From Paenibacillus sp. FSL H8-0079 (lineage in GTDB: Bacteria; Bacillota; Bacilli; Paenibacillales; Paenibacillaceae), in contig NZ_CP150300.1 of NCBI RefSeq assembly GCF_037991315.1, positions 4,898,001 to 4,962,000 on the forward strand: a DNA stretch of 64,000 nucleotides, given 5' to 3'. The number at the start of each line of letters is the position of its first letter. The first letter of the stretch is position 1. Shown piece after piece: positions 55,013-63,778 of the stretch. Position numbers and translations under genes: made by a program. The notes under the pieces are model-generated. The model searched no databases. It was given only the letters and a program-made list of their open reading frames with translations, and was not told the DNA's origin.

Positions 55013-55124
55013 TGATATTGAGTATATACCGTATAAGCTGAATCGCATTATTATACGTTCACATACTGTACTTCATTTCGTTATACTCGTTGTAAGATAC
55101 CTCGAACATGCATGCAAAAAACAC

Positions 55125-55161
55125 CCTACAGAGAGACTAATAAGTGTCTCCTCCATAGGGT
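55125..55161 (-). terminator. Rho-independent terminator of the amidohydrolase operon
   Basis: On the minus strand ACCCTA and TAGGGTG form the outer stem, with GGAGACACTT and CTCTCT inside, and TTTTTT follows. It lies about 60 bases after the amidohydrolase stop. Confidence 0.7.
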
Positions 55162-55219
55162 ACATTTGTGATAAAAGATTATATAACCGCGAATTCCGTG
55201 TTGAAATCAAATTCCCCGC

Positions 55220-56098
55220 TTAACCCAGATCGGCAATCCGCTGTTCAATACGCGGAAACAGCCCGAAGGCATTCTCGTAGAACACTTTATCATGATGCTG
55301 CTCCGGTACAAGTCGGCGGACAAATTCGGCATACAGATCGATAGGAGCAAGCGGCCAGTCGGTACCGAACAGCATTTTCTCGTAATGATCCGAATAGACC
55401 AAGGCCCGGCGGAAATGATCCATGAATAAAGGTTCATTCATGAACCGTTCAAAATGAGGCCGATCCCCCACCACAAGACCAGACAAATCCGCATACACGT
55501 TAGGATTCTTCGCCACCACTTCAGCTGCATCCATCACCCAGGGATCACCCAGATGACAGATCATGAAGTTCACACCGCGCTGCTGCAAGGCTAATTCATC
55601 CACCGTCAACGGATGCGAATATTTGAGCAATCCATTCATGGAGTACGTGTCACCCGTATGAATCACGACAGGCAGGTTGTACTTGGCTGCGAGTTCATAG
55701 ACCGGAGTATAGATTTTGTCATACACATAGTGATGATAGTATCCGGCATAGAGTTTGATTCCGGCTACGTCAGGGGATTGCAGTCTTGCTTCAATCCGGT
55801 CAAGCTCGTCCTGAGCGTGTTTACCATCTAGCGCATTGGGATTGATCCCCACGCATTCCATGAGGAATGATGGGACCTTCTCTTCCAGATCAAGCCCCAT
55901 CGGGTTAGGGGAACTGGAATCCGGGAACGCTCCCTTCGTCTGCTCCGTAACCCCCATTCCGATGCCCAGAATGACGTCGTTCTTATCAAACTCCGCTTTA
56001 AGACCAGCGGCAGAGTAATCCACTTTCGATAGATCGATCGCTGTTCGGTGAAAGCTATCGATGTCCGACAGATGAATGTGAATATCAATGATCGGCAT
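55220..56098 (-). CDS. Amidohydrolase family metal-dependent hydrolase (TIM barrel)
   Basis: A 292-residue amidohydrolase_2-type enzyme. It begins MPIIDIHIHLSDIDSF with the metal-binding His-x-His, then VVIHTGDTYSMN, ICHLGDPWV and ends with FGTDWPLAPIDLYAEF holding the metal Asp. Such enzymes hydrolyse or decarboxylate ring compounds; the substrate is open. The start at 56098 is six bases behind AAAAGGAGG, and its first 14 bases overlap the end of the 1055-residue gene, so it is translationally coupled. Confidence 0.88.
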   Translation of the reverse strand: MPIIDIHIHLSDIDSFHRTAIDLSKVDYSAAGLKAEFDKNDVILGIGMGVTEQTKGAFPDSSSPNPMGLDLEEKVPSFLMECVGINPNALDGKHAQDELDRIEARLQSPDVAGIKLYAGYYHHYVYDKIYTPVYELAAKYNLPVVIHTGDTYSMNGLLKYSHPLTVDELALQQRGVNFMICHLGDPWVMDAAEVVAKNPNVYADLSGLVVGDRPHFERFMNEPLFMDHFRRALVYSDHYEKMLFGTDWPLAPIDLYAEFVRRLVPEQHHDKVFYENAFGLFPRIEQRIADLG

Positions 56099-59000
56099 GT
56101 GAAGCCTCCTTTTCATCGGTAGAAGTTGCAAAATTCAGTTTGAGAAGGTCATGCACATCCGGTGAACTCAGTGGAATCTGTCCCAGAACCAAATATGTCG
56201 GCTCCGTCCAGACTGTTTCCCCGTGCTGGATTGTCAGATGATGATTCACGTTCAGACCCGCCACCTGATTATTGGCAAAACCCCATGCACTCTGATTCGG
56301 GTAACGATGGACCGCATGCAGCATGTTCTCACGCGAAACCGATCCTACTCGCAAAAGGTCTTCAAGTGGCAAGCCCACATCCACCTTGCCTAGCGGGAAT
56401 CGATCTTGACCCGGTTGCTCTATCCAACCTTCCGCAAATACAGATGAAGGCTGGAGGAAACGTTCCTCCGCAAGCGAGTAATCCGTCAGCGTCAGGCCGC
56501 TTTCGTTCGTCACGGCAAGTAGCGTGCATAGCACAGGAACACCCGGCAGCATCAGATAATGCTGGTTAATCGTGATTCCCCGATTCGCTTCATGCTTCTC
56601 AATTTGGGTGGTCAGCTTTATGCCTTTCCAAACGTTACCGTATTGGTCCTTGCGCTCTGTCCAGGAAGCCGCTCTCTGTTCCAACTGGCGGCTGAAACCA
56701 TTCATGCCCGGAACCCCTACACCCAACCCGCCGTACCACGGATTCCACCACGAGCGTGGGGCCGGTTCAGGGTACGAGCTATCCAGCCATTCTTCTCCTG
56801 AATATTTCAGGGAGTGTACTACACTCCCGAATTCAGGAGCAACGGCGATCGACAATACTCCATTATCTACGGTGTACACAGGTCCAGATGGACTTTCTTC
56901 AATCATCTGCTCCACCTCTGTTCGGCTCTGCGGGAACCAAAGGGCAGTTCGCTCCTGAATCCGATCTTCGCCCCGATATAGCCCACGAACTTTCCAACCA
57001 CTCACGTGTTGGTCTCGGTCCGTTTCGTCTGGTGAAAATGTCAGCTTGGCGGAGTTTAGATTCTGCTCCGGATTGAATTGCTTCGCATTTGCCATAACCT
57101 CCGGTTTGCCACCCTGCTGCACATACAGCTCCAGCTTGCCCGCAAGCGGAACCAGTTTGTGTTCAGTCAACGTTGCTTGCAGCACGTCCGGGGCAAATGG
57201 ATTCCCCTCACTCAGTGTCAGATCCAGATGACTGTCCAGCAACGGAATGACCGGGTTACGCTGCTTCCGCGCAAACGCACGGAAATCCTGCCACTTGGCA
57301 AACGTGTTCAAAGCATATACAGTTTCTTTCGTCCGTACTACGGCTCCTGCGGGAATACGACCAAGCTCATGCTGAAATCCTAGCGTGTATTCCGGGCGAA
57401 GCAGCTTCAGAGAAGGGTCCCAATAGATACCGCTGGCACCATGCGCCTCCTTACAGAACAACCAATTCTCCGTGATTTGAGAGCTGTTCCAATGGCTCGG
57501 ATCGCCAGCGTAAGAATCCCCCATATCCACAAAACGATCTTGGTAAGGGAGGATTAACCGGTTTCCGTAGAAACCGAAGTTGTTCATTAGAAACAGGTCT
57601 TCTTCCCAAGCGGTATCTCGTGTATTTTCGACTTCGTGGTGGAATTCGGCGACTCCATTCGCAGACAACTTAACCACAGACTTGATCTGTAATCCAGGGA
57701 AATCCTCCGAGTCATACCGTGCTTCAAGTACCTGACGTTCCCCTTCGGGATAGATATTCACTTCTTTTGCTTGTTTCTTGGATAACTCTTCGGCAAACGG
57801 CTTACCCAGCTTCGGATAAGTCCACCAGAAGGAATGAATGGAGCCAGGGTATTCAATCCACATCATATTATCTTGCTTGCTCATATGAATGGAGAATGCG
57901 CCATTGACAGCCACCCATTGATCCTCAATCTGCCCACCATATTTCCCTTCGATTCCCTTCATCAGTACAGAAAGTTTACTTGTGAAAGAGATCGCCGGGT
58001 TCCCCGCTGGGACTGCCGTCACTTCTACTTCTTGGGAATAGAGACCATACGAACGCAAGGTGAAAGGTACTGGCACAGACACTTTGCCTTTGGCAGGCAC
58101 TGTAAAGCGCACCGCACGCTCCGCCCATTCAAGGAATTCATCCTCAGGCAGGTTCAAGCTGAACTCCGTTTCTGCATCCACATTATTTTCCACGTTCAGA
58201 ACCAACTCCGCCGGGATACCTGGATAGAGCTCCTTCACAGGCAAAACGGTCTTGATCTTGGCCGGGAATTTCGGGGCGATACCCAACCTGAACTCCGCTT
58301 TCTTACCGCCGATCAACCATGTGCTGGCAACAACGGGATGCGTCTTATTGTTATTCTGTTCCTCTGTAATTGGATCAAGGTGAAACTCACCTTCCACGAT
58401 GATGGTTTCTCCCGGAGCCACTGCTCGTGCAACGTCCAGCGCAAATCGAATGTTTTTGTTATCCTCACCCTTGATCTCGACCGCCAATTCGGATGCAGAA
58501 TTGTTCTTAATGCGATAGCGAACCTTATAGCTGGAACCGAATACTAGATCATGATCATCGACTTCTGTAAAGATTTCGTAATCCGGTGTTTCGAGGGCAG
58601 TCAGCCCGCGACCCGACTTTTCAAATTCAGCCCGGAGGGAGACATCTCCCTTTTTCCACGTATAGTCAAAGAAATCAAAACCACGCTCCCGTCGGCCATC
58701 CGGCTCGACCACGAGTTCACGCGTGCTGTCTGCATACCAATCCAACTCCTCGAAATAAGGAGCAAGTGCTTCGGTCTGCAAGATGGTGGGGATGAAATTC
58801 ATCAGATGCACATTATCATCTTTTTTCTCCCAGAAGAATCCGCATTTCTTGTACATCGGTACAGCCTTCGTATTCCCTGCCCACGTGAATAGATCCAGGC
58901 GGGGCCATCCGGCCTCAACGGTCTTGCGCACAGCATTCAGGATCAGGTTCCGTCCGACCTTATACCCGTGATAATCGGGGCGTACGTTAAGCAGCGGTAC

Positions 59001-59252
59001 ATATAGTGCTCTCTCGTCATAGCGGTAATGAGCAAAACTGCAGAAGCCAACAACCTCTTTCTCATGAACAGCTAGAAACGCATAAAGATTGGACGAACTC
59101 TCCATCTCCCGGCGAACCGTTTCCTCTGTTCTAAGGTTGGTGCCACCTCCCCAGCTTTCATTACTACGGTTCCACATATCCGCGAGTGCGGCAGCGTAAG
59201 AGGGATTGTATTCAATAATATGGATTTGGTCGATAATCGAAGTTACGGTCAT
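56085..59252 (-). CDS. Large GNAT acetyltransferase fused to beta-rich and galactose mutarotase-like domains
   Basis: A 1055-residue protein without a signal peptide. Residues about 10-155 are a GNAT domain (VPLLNVRPDYHGYKVGRNLI is motif A; AVPMYKKCGFFWEKK the end). Then come two to three beta-sandwich parts (200-440; ELYPGIPAELVLNVENNVDA) and at residues about 440-1040 a large region with a mutarotase/glycoside-hydrolase-type supersandwich pattern (VDNGVLSIAVAPEFGSVVHS, WWNPWYGGLGVGVPGMNGF). The fusion suggests a sugar- or aminosugar-modifying enzyme; no family that I know has this order. The ribosome binding site AAGGAG precedes ATG 59252. It is the first gene of an operon with an amidohydrolase. 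Confidence 0.75.
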   Translation of the reverse strand: MTVTSIIDQIHIIEYNPSYAAALADMWNRSNESWGGGTNLRTEETVRREMESSSNLYAFLAVHEKEVVGFCSFAHYRYDERALYVPLLNVRPDYHGYKVGRNLILNAVRKTVEAGWPRLDLFTWAGNTKAVPMYKKCGFFWEKKDDNVHLMNFIPTILQTEALAPYFEELDWYADSTRELVVEPDGRRERGFDFFDYTWKKGDVSLRAEFEKSGRGLTALETPDYEIFTEVDDHDLVFGSSYKVRYRIKNNSASELAVEIKGEDNKNIRFALDVARAVAPGETIIVEGEFHLDPITEEQNNNKTHPVVASTWLIGGKKAEFRLGIAPKFPAKIKTVLPVKELYPGIPAELVLNVENNVDAETEFSLNLPEDEFLEWAERAVRFTVPAKGKVSVPVPFTLRSYGLYSQEVEVTAVPAGNPAISFTSKLSVLMKGIEGKYGGQIEDQWVAVNGAFSIHMSKQDNMMWIEYPGSIHSFWWTYPKLGKPFAEELSKKQAKEVNIYPEGERQVLEARYDSEDFPGLQIKSVVKLSANGVAEFHHEVENTRDTAWEEDLFLMNNFGFYGNRLILPYQDRFVDMGDSYAGDPSHWNSSQITENWLFCKEAHGASGIYWDPSLKLLRPEYTLGFQHELGRIPAGAVVRTKETVYALNTFAKWQDFRAFARKQRNPVIPLLDSHLDLTLSEGNPFAPDVLQATLTEHKLVPLAGKLELYVQQGGKPEVMANAKQFNPEQNLNSAKLTFSPDETDRDQHVSGWKVRGLYRGEDRIQERTALWFPQSRTEVEQMIEESPSGPVYTVDNGVLSIAVAPEFGSVVHSLKYSGEEWLDSSYPEPAPRSWWNPWYGGLGVGVPGMNGFSRQLEQRAASWTERKDQYGNVWKGIKLTTQIEKHEANRGITINQHYLMLPGVPVLCTLLAVTNESGLTLTDYSLAEERFLQPSSVFAEGWIEQPGQDRFPLGKVDVGLPLEDLLRVGSVSRENMLHAVHRYPNQSAWGFANNQVAGLNVNHHLTIQHGETVWTEPTYLVLGQIPLSSPDVHDLLKLNFATSTDEKEASHADH

Positions 59253-59541
59253 GTTCTGATCTCCTTCTCTTTATGTACAGGATGGTGAAGAAGCTAGTGA
59301 TAGTCTTATCATACTATAATTGGAAGCATTTTCAGAGAATAATATATCATTGCTTCAGTACGAAGTTCTGTACTAGTTGTTCACGAATCCATGTCAACCT
59401 TATGTACGGGTAAACATATTGCTGAAGTACGTACTGAAAAGGCCTTTCATGTGAACTTTGACAAGCTCTATTCGCTATTGTTACTCTTTGTATAGGAGTG
59501 TTTCTTTTATATAAAAAAAGATAGATTCATGGAGGGAAAGC

Positions 59542-60147
59542 ATGACAGAATGGATCACGCAATTTATACTCTTCTTTAAAGATTTGTCATACGCAGGTCT
59601 CGTTATTGCCTTGTCGTTTGAATTCGTACCCGCTGAACTTGTACTGCCCATGGCAGGATATTGGGTGTATCTTGGGGATATGAAGCTTTGGCTGGCTATA
59701 CTCGCTGGTACCGTAGGCGGAACGTTTGGCCCTCTGACGTTATATGCCCTGGGACGATACGGCGGCAGACCGATGGTCGAAAAATTCGGCAAGTATTTCT
59801 TGATTCGCCCCCACCATCTGGACGCTTCCGATAAGTTCTTCGAGAAATATGGCAGCGGGGTAGCATTCTATGGACGTTTTGTACCCGGCATTCGGACAGT
59901 GATCTCCATCCCTTGCGGTATGGCGAAGATGAATGTGTTTAAATTCAGTATCTTTACATTCTTGGCCATGCTTCCGATCACCTCATTGTACATTTACTTA
60001 GGCTTCAAATTAGGCTCTCAATGGGAGCATGTGGACGAGATTGTTAAACCTTATATCGTTCCCGCAGCGGTGGTTTTCTTAGGTGCTTTTGGATTTTACG
60101 TGCTTTTGAAACGTTGGAAAAGAAGAACGGCTTTGAACAAGTCATAG
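59542..60147 (+). CDS. DedA family membrane protein
   Basis: A 201-residue DedA/SNARE-associated (VTT domain) protein with about five hydrophobic segments. The core FEFVPAELVLPMAGYWVYLG and the conserved GSGVAFYGRFVPGIRTVISIPCGMAKM match the family signature (G-x-R-x-x-P-x-x-R). DedA proteins are membrane proteins linked to lipid carrier flipping (such as undecaprenyl phosphate) and membrane homeostasis. The ribosome binding site GGAGGG precedes ATG 59542. It is a single gene. Confidence 0.9.
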   Translation: MTEWITQFILFFKDLSYAGLVIALSFEFVPAELVLPMAGYWVYLGDMKLWLAILAGTVGGTFGPLTLYALGRYGGRPMVEKFGKYFLIRPHHLDASDKFFEKYGSGVAFYGRFVPGIRTVISIPCGMAKMNVFKFSIFTFLAMLPITSLYIYLGFKLGSQWEHVDEIVKPYIVPAAVVFLGAFGFYVLLKRWKRRTALNKS

Positions 60148-60293
60148 GCTTGCCTGAGGAAATGCGGGCTGTATAGTAGAGTGTCTGGTATGTGTTGAAA
60201 AAAATCCTTACTCTACATGGCCTGTGGTTATGATTTGTTAAGATACTAGTGATATATGATATACCGTACTAATCTACTCGTATATTCATATGC

Positions 60294-60328
60294 AAAGCCC
60301 CACCGATCATGGCGATCAGTGGGGCTTT
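60294..60328. terminator. Bidirectional rho-independent terminator
   Basis: AAAGCCCCAC pairs with GTGGGGCTTT with an inner GATC/GATC part, between the convergent DedA and MFS genes. Confidence 0.85.
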
Positions 60329-60344
60329 ATCAGTTTAATTGATA

Positions 60345-61601
60345 CTAAATCAATTCCTGCCTTCTTTTCAAATACACATACAACACTACGCCAGATGCCG
60401 CACAGATCACAGCACATAAACCGATGAATCCATATCCCGCCTGAAGTCCGCGCAGCAGCCCTAACTGAGTCGTTGGACCGTACATATTCTTCACGCCTTC
60501 AATGACCCAGCCAATCACATAGTTACCGATGACACTACCAACACCCATTAGAGTAACCGTGAACGTAATCGCAGTGTCACTGCCGTTCGGATATCTGCGT
60601 GCGATAAACGCCATCACCGTAGGATAGATCATCGCAATACCTGCCCCTGATACAGCAAAGAAGAACGCGAGTTCCTCCCCGCCCCCAATCGCCAGGAATG
60701 TACATACCGCCGAGAATGCGGAGAACAGAATAAGCGATAACACGAATCCGATTCGGTCCGTCAATGGACCAAGCAGCAGACGTCCCAGCGAGAAGCTGAG
60801 GAAGAACGCAGACAGCAGCCCAGATGCTTTGACCGTGTCCCACGTATAGGCTTTCTCCAGAAAGTTAACGAGCCAACCTCCAACTGCCAGTTCCGATACC
60901 ACGCCAAAAGAAAGAATGAGCACCATCAGCCAGATGGCTGGATCACGTGTTAACATCTTCAGTGAAGTCCGATCTTCATGAGGAAGATCATCCCCCGGAA
61001 ATTTGCTGCGCAGCGCCGCTATGATCGGCAGCAGACAGAGTGACAACATCACCAGATACATCCCGCGCCAGTCCAGTTCGTGTCCAAACACGCGCAAAGA
61101 CATAACACCTGTCGCCAATAAAGGCGCCACTGTAGAACTTAACCCATAGAAGAAATGAGAAAGGTTCATCATCGTACCTGTGTTTTTCACAAAGATCCGC
61201 GCACCCAGAATCGCCAAAGCAATCTCCAGCATGCCGTTACCGATGTACATGAAGAAGTACGATGAAGCAAAGAGTGGATAGGTATGAGACACATAAATGA
61301 ACACACCCGAAAGGATCATCGATGCAAACGATATGATGCTAACCGCCTTGATACCCCATTTGCGGACTAGAATAGCGGTGAAGGAGCAGGCGATCAGATA
61401 CCCGAGTGCATTCAGGGACAATAACGTCCCGAGCTGTTTCTCATCCAGATTGAAGTCGAATTGAATGCGCGGAATGGCTGGCCCCTTAATATTTTCCGAT
61501 ATGCCAAATACGATAAATCCCAGAAAGATCGTTGCCAGTTGCATGGCGTACAGCTTGTTGAACTTTCGTTTGTTGCCTTGTGTACCTGCTTGCTGATTCA
61601 A
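60345..61601 (-). CDS. MFS transporter, probable sugar permease
   Basis: A 418-residue transporter with twelve hydrophobic segments of the major facilitator superfamily (LATIFLGFIVFGISENIKGP, GPLTDRIGFVLSLILFSAF). It resembles the FucP-like/sugar branch, but the substrate is unknown. The start is set at TTG 61601: GGAGG lies eight bases before it and inside the frame that starts at ATG 61616, which has no site of its own. A repeat (copy C) lies between it and the ROK regulator, which may control it. Confidence 0.85.
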   Translation of the reverse strand: MNQQAGTQGNKRKFNKLYAMQLATIFLGFIVFGISENIKGPAIPRIQFDFNLDEKQLGTLLSLNALGYLIACSFTAILVRKWGIKAVSIISFASMILSGVFIYVSHTYPLFASSYFFMYIGNGMLEIALAILGARIFVKNTGTMMNLSHFFYGLSSTVAPLLATGVMSLRVFGHELDWRGMYLVMLSLCLLPIIAALRSKFPGDDLPHEDRTSLKMLTRDPAIWLMVLILSFGVVSELAVGGWLVNFLEKAYTWDTVKASGLLSAFFLSFSLGRLLLGPLTDRIGFVLSLILFSAFSAVCTFLAIGGGEELAFFFAVSGAGIAMIYPTVMAFIARRYPNGSDTAITFTVTLMGVGSVIGNYVIGWVIEGVKNMYGPTTQLGLLRGLQAGYGFIGLCAVICAASGVVLYVYLKRRQELI

Positions 61602-61651
61602 AATAAGTTCCTCCATTGTGTCTAGAAAAATGAATTTAATTCATGACTATA

Positions 61652-61831
61652 AGTTCAACCTGAGATGATATACAGAGACACTACGCTGACAGAATAACCT
61701 TCCGATCGCTGTTATCCCCAGATTTTTTTTATCCCTTTTCTTAAGGGGAAAATCCGGTGATAAAGGCGAACGCTTCGCTTCTTCAAGTTCTTTCTGTCCT
61801 CTCCGTTACGGTATATAAGTAATTAGTTGAA
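61652..61831. repeat. MITE-like palindromic repeat, copy C
   Basis: The third copy, about 180 bases. Core 61688-61798 runs from GACAGAATAAC to TTCTTTCTGTC with the TTATCCCC/GGTGATAA stem and GGCGAACGCTTCGC. The outer ends are AGTTCAACC and TTAGTTGAA, altered from copy B. It lies in the 299-base gap between the MFS and ROK genes, the rest of which is AT-rich. Confidence 0.8.
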
Positions 61832-61900
61832 TCAATATAGAAAGAATTGAAATGGATTATTGCTCAAATAAACAAATCTCTCTTTAAGTTCACTGTTCTT

Positions 61901-62938
61901 TTACCACTGCTTCTCAACTACCTGGATCCGGTAGGTCAGGCTCTCCAGTGTCACGGCTACAAGTCCAGTAACATACTCGCGCCGAGTATCTCGACGGATT
62001 ATCAGCTCAGGCATATGCTCCTGCGGAATGTGATGATTCAGACAGCCTTGTACCAGGCCATCCCGCATAGCCGAGTCCATCGTATCACCTGTAACCACAA
62101 TCGTGGCCGGGTTAATGATCGCGATGATGGATACAAGCGTTTGTACGACGAGTTCCTGCAAACCCTCTGTCGTTTTCAACATTCGCAACTGCTCTTCCCG
62201 CGACACCCCAAAAGGTAAGAAGGACACCTCGCCCCCAAATTGCGTATTCCCGGTCAGCGGACGACCATCAATGATAAATCCTGCACCCGGAAAATGGTTC
62301 TCTGGGAAAGTCACCACCGCAAAGTTCTTCTCTTCCTCAAACTGTTGCTGGTTATACAATCCGTAGACCGTCAGGTTCATGTCGTTACCAATGACCACTT
62401 CCACTTCTTCATATTGTTCCTTGAGCCTTGGCCCTAGTGGCTGATACATCAGCTCCGGTACGTCGCAAATGCCAATCACACCGTTGTGTGCCACCCCAGG
62501 TATGCCGATACCAATCGCCTGCACATTGTGGTGTTGCTCAATCAGGTTCGCAATTAGATCCTCTACCACCGTTACATTAATCTCATCCAAAAAGAGTGTC
62601 TGTTCCTCCGCCATCTCTCCGTTCAGATTGGCATATGTATGTGTGATCGAGTGAACGCCGCCCTCTGTTCGAATAATCAGGCACAGTACGCTGGCGTAGT
62701 CCGCATTGAATTGATACCGACTGGCAGGTCTTCCCCCACTCGACTCATCTGGACCCAGATCGATAATCTCACCTGTTTGGAGTAATTCGTTAAGGATAGT
62801 GCCGCATGTCGCTACGCTGAGTTTGGTCAGGTTCGCAATGGAAGCTTTTGTGCCTACGCCCATGGATCGGAGCGTGTTCTTCACCAATTCAACGTTAATG
62901 CGCTTCACCTGTTGGGTGTTGTGTGATGTGGGTAACAT
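61901..62938 (-). CDS. ROK family transcriptional regulator
   Basis: A 345-residue NagC/XylR-type regulator. The N-terminal winged helix-turn-helix is KASIANLTKLSVATCGTILN and the ROK domain shows AIGIGIPGVAHNGVIG and EVVIGNDMNLTVYGLYN; the end has IIAIINPATIVVTGDT. It is a distant relative of the ROK protein at 8805. It likely controls the MFS transporter gene downstream and senses its substrate. The ribosome binding site AAAGGAGG is 13 bases before ATG 62938, a long spacing. Confidence 0.87.
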   Translation of the reverse strand: MLPTSHNTQQVKRINVELVKNTLRSMGVGTKASIANLTKLSVATCGTILNELLQTGEIIDLGPDESSGGRPASRYQFNADYASVLCLIIRTEGGVHSITHTYANLNGEMAEEQTLFLDEINVTVVEDLIANLIEQHHNVQAIGIGIPGVAHNGVIGICDVPELMYQPLGPRLKEQYEEVEVVIGNDMNLTVYGLYNQQQFEEEKNFAVVTFPENHFPGAGFIIDGRPLTGNTQFGGEVSFLPFGVSREEQLRMLKTTEGLQELVVQTLVSIIAIINPATIVVTGDTMDSAMRDGLVQGCLNHHIPQEHMPELIIRRDTRREYVTGLVAVTLESLTYRIQVVEKQW

Positions 62939-63136
62939 GGTTAGTTGTATGCCTCCTTTCGTTCATTTCGAACCATTCAATGAATGTTTTTAAAAGTATT
63001 TTAATAATTGAAGTTTAGGGGGATTTGTAGGGAAAGTCAATGCTTAATTGGAAGCGAAAAACGTTTGGATGGAACGACAACAAGACAGTGCAAGATCATC
63101 TTATATGACCCTGCACTGTCCTTAGTTAAGGTAACT

Positions 63137-63406
63137 TTATGTAGACTGGCTCATTTGATTTGCCAAGATGCTCTTCTCCAGCCGTACTTCAAATAACTTT
63201 CGGTTTAGATCCTGTTCCATGGCATGTAGATGATATGCAGCTTGTTTCACCGTGTCCATATGCAGCACCCCTGCCCGCTTGGCGATGATTTCCATGGCGT
63301 CAAGGATGAGTTTATTGCATGTGACGAGTTGATCAACGTAATCGTCTTCTTGTTGGACGAGTTGTGCGTACTGCGAAGCGAGGTCTTCGCTGTTGGTACT
63401 TGTCAT
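63137..63406 (-). CDS. Small helical protein of unknown function
   Basis: An 89-residue acidic, alpha-helical protein (starts MTSTNSEDLASQYAQLVQQE, with a likely coiled coil). The start at 63406 is behind GGGGTGGTGAC. An upstream ATG at 63490 lies beyond the divergent operator region and would start inside the neighbour's promoter. It is divergent from the XRE gene, sharing the large dyad at 63429-63475. No domain recognised. Confidence 0.55.
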   Translation of the reverse strand: MTSTNSEDLASQYAQLVQQEDDYVDQLVTCNKLILDAMEIIAKRAGVLHMDTVKQAAYHLHAMEQDLNRKLFEVRLEKSILANQMSQST

Positions 63407-63428
63407 GTCACCACCCCTAAAATTGGTA

Positions 63429-63475
63429 CGCATAAGAGTACCAGATATACAAAAAGTATATGGTACGCTCATGCG
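63429..63475. promoter_or_regulatory. Large imperfect dyad between divergent genes
   Basis: CGCATAAGAGTACCA (63429-63443) is mirrored by TGGTACGCTCATGCG (63461-63475) with two mismatches, and the inside ATATAC..GTATAT is also symmetric. It is likely the operator of the XRE regulator, controlling both directions. Confidence 0.65.
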
Positions 63476-63515
63476 TAACGTCAAGACCATATGGAAATTT
63501 TAGGAGTGATTTAAC

Positions 63516-63731
63516 ATGGCAAAGAAAGTCGTCGTCAATATTCATAAGCTCACGGAAAAACATAATATCTCGCTACGCGAACTGGCAAGATTGTCTGATA
63601 TCCGACACGCTGCGTTGAGTGAGTTGCAGTCTGGGAAGCGAGAGAATATTAACTTTGCTCACATTGAACGGATCGCAGAAGCTTTGGATATTGATGATAT
63701 AAAGGAAATTATTGAAATTAAAGATATTTAG
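63516..63731 (+). CDS. Small XRE family transcriptional regulator
   Basis: A 71-residue Cro/C1-type helix-turn-helix protein (KLTEKHNISLRELARLSDIR, then ALSELQSGKRENINFAHIER). It is little more than a DNA-binding domain, like restriction-modification C-proteins and small phage repressors. The ribosome binding site TAGGAG precedes ATG 63516. The large dyad upstream suggests self-regulation. It converges with the methyltransferase gene at the right edge. Confidence 0.88.
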   Translation: MAKKVVVNIHKLTEKHNISLRELARLSDIRHAALSELQSGKRENINFAHIERIAEALDIDDIKEIIEIKDI

Positions 63732-63778
63732 TTGAAAAATACTGTGACTATTTTTAATGTAATCTCAAAAAACTCTGT

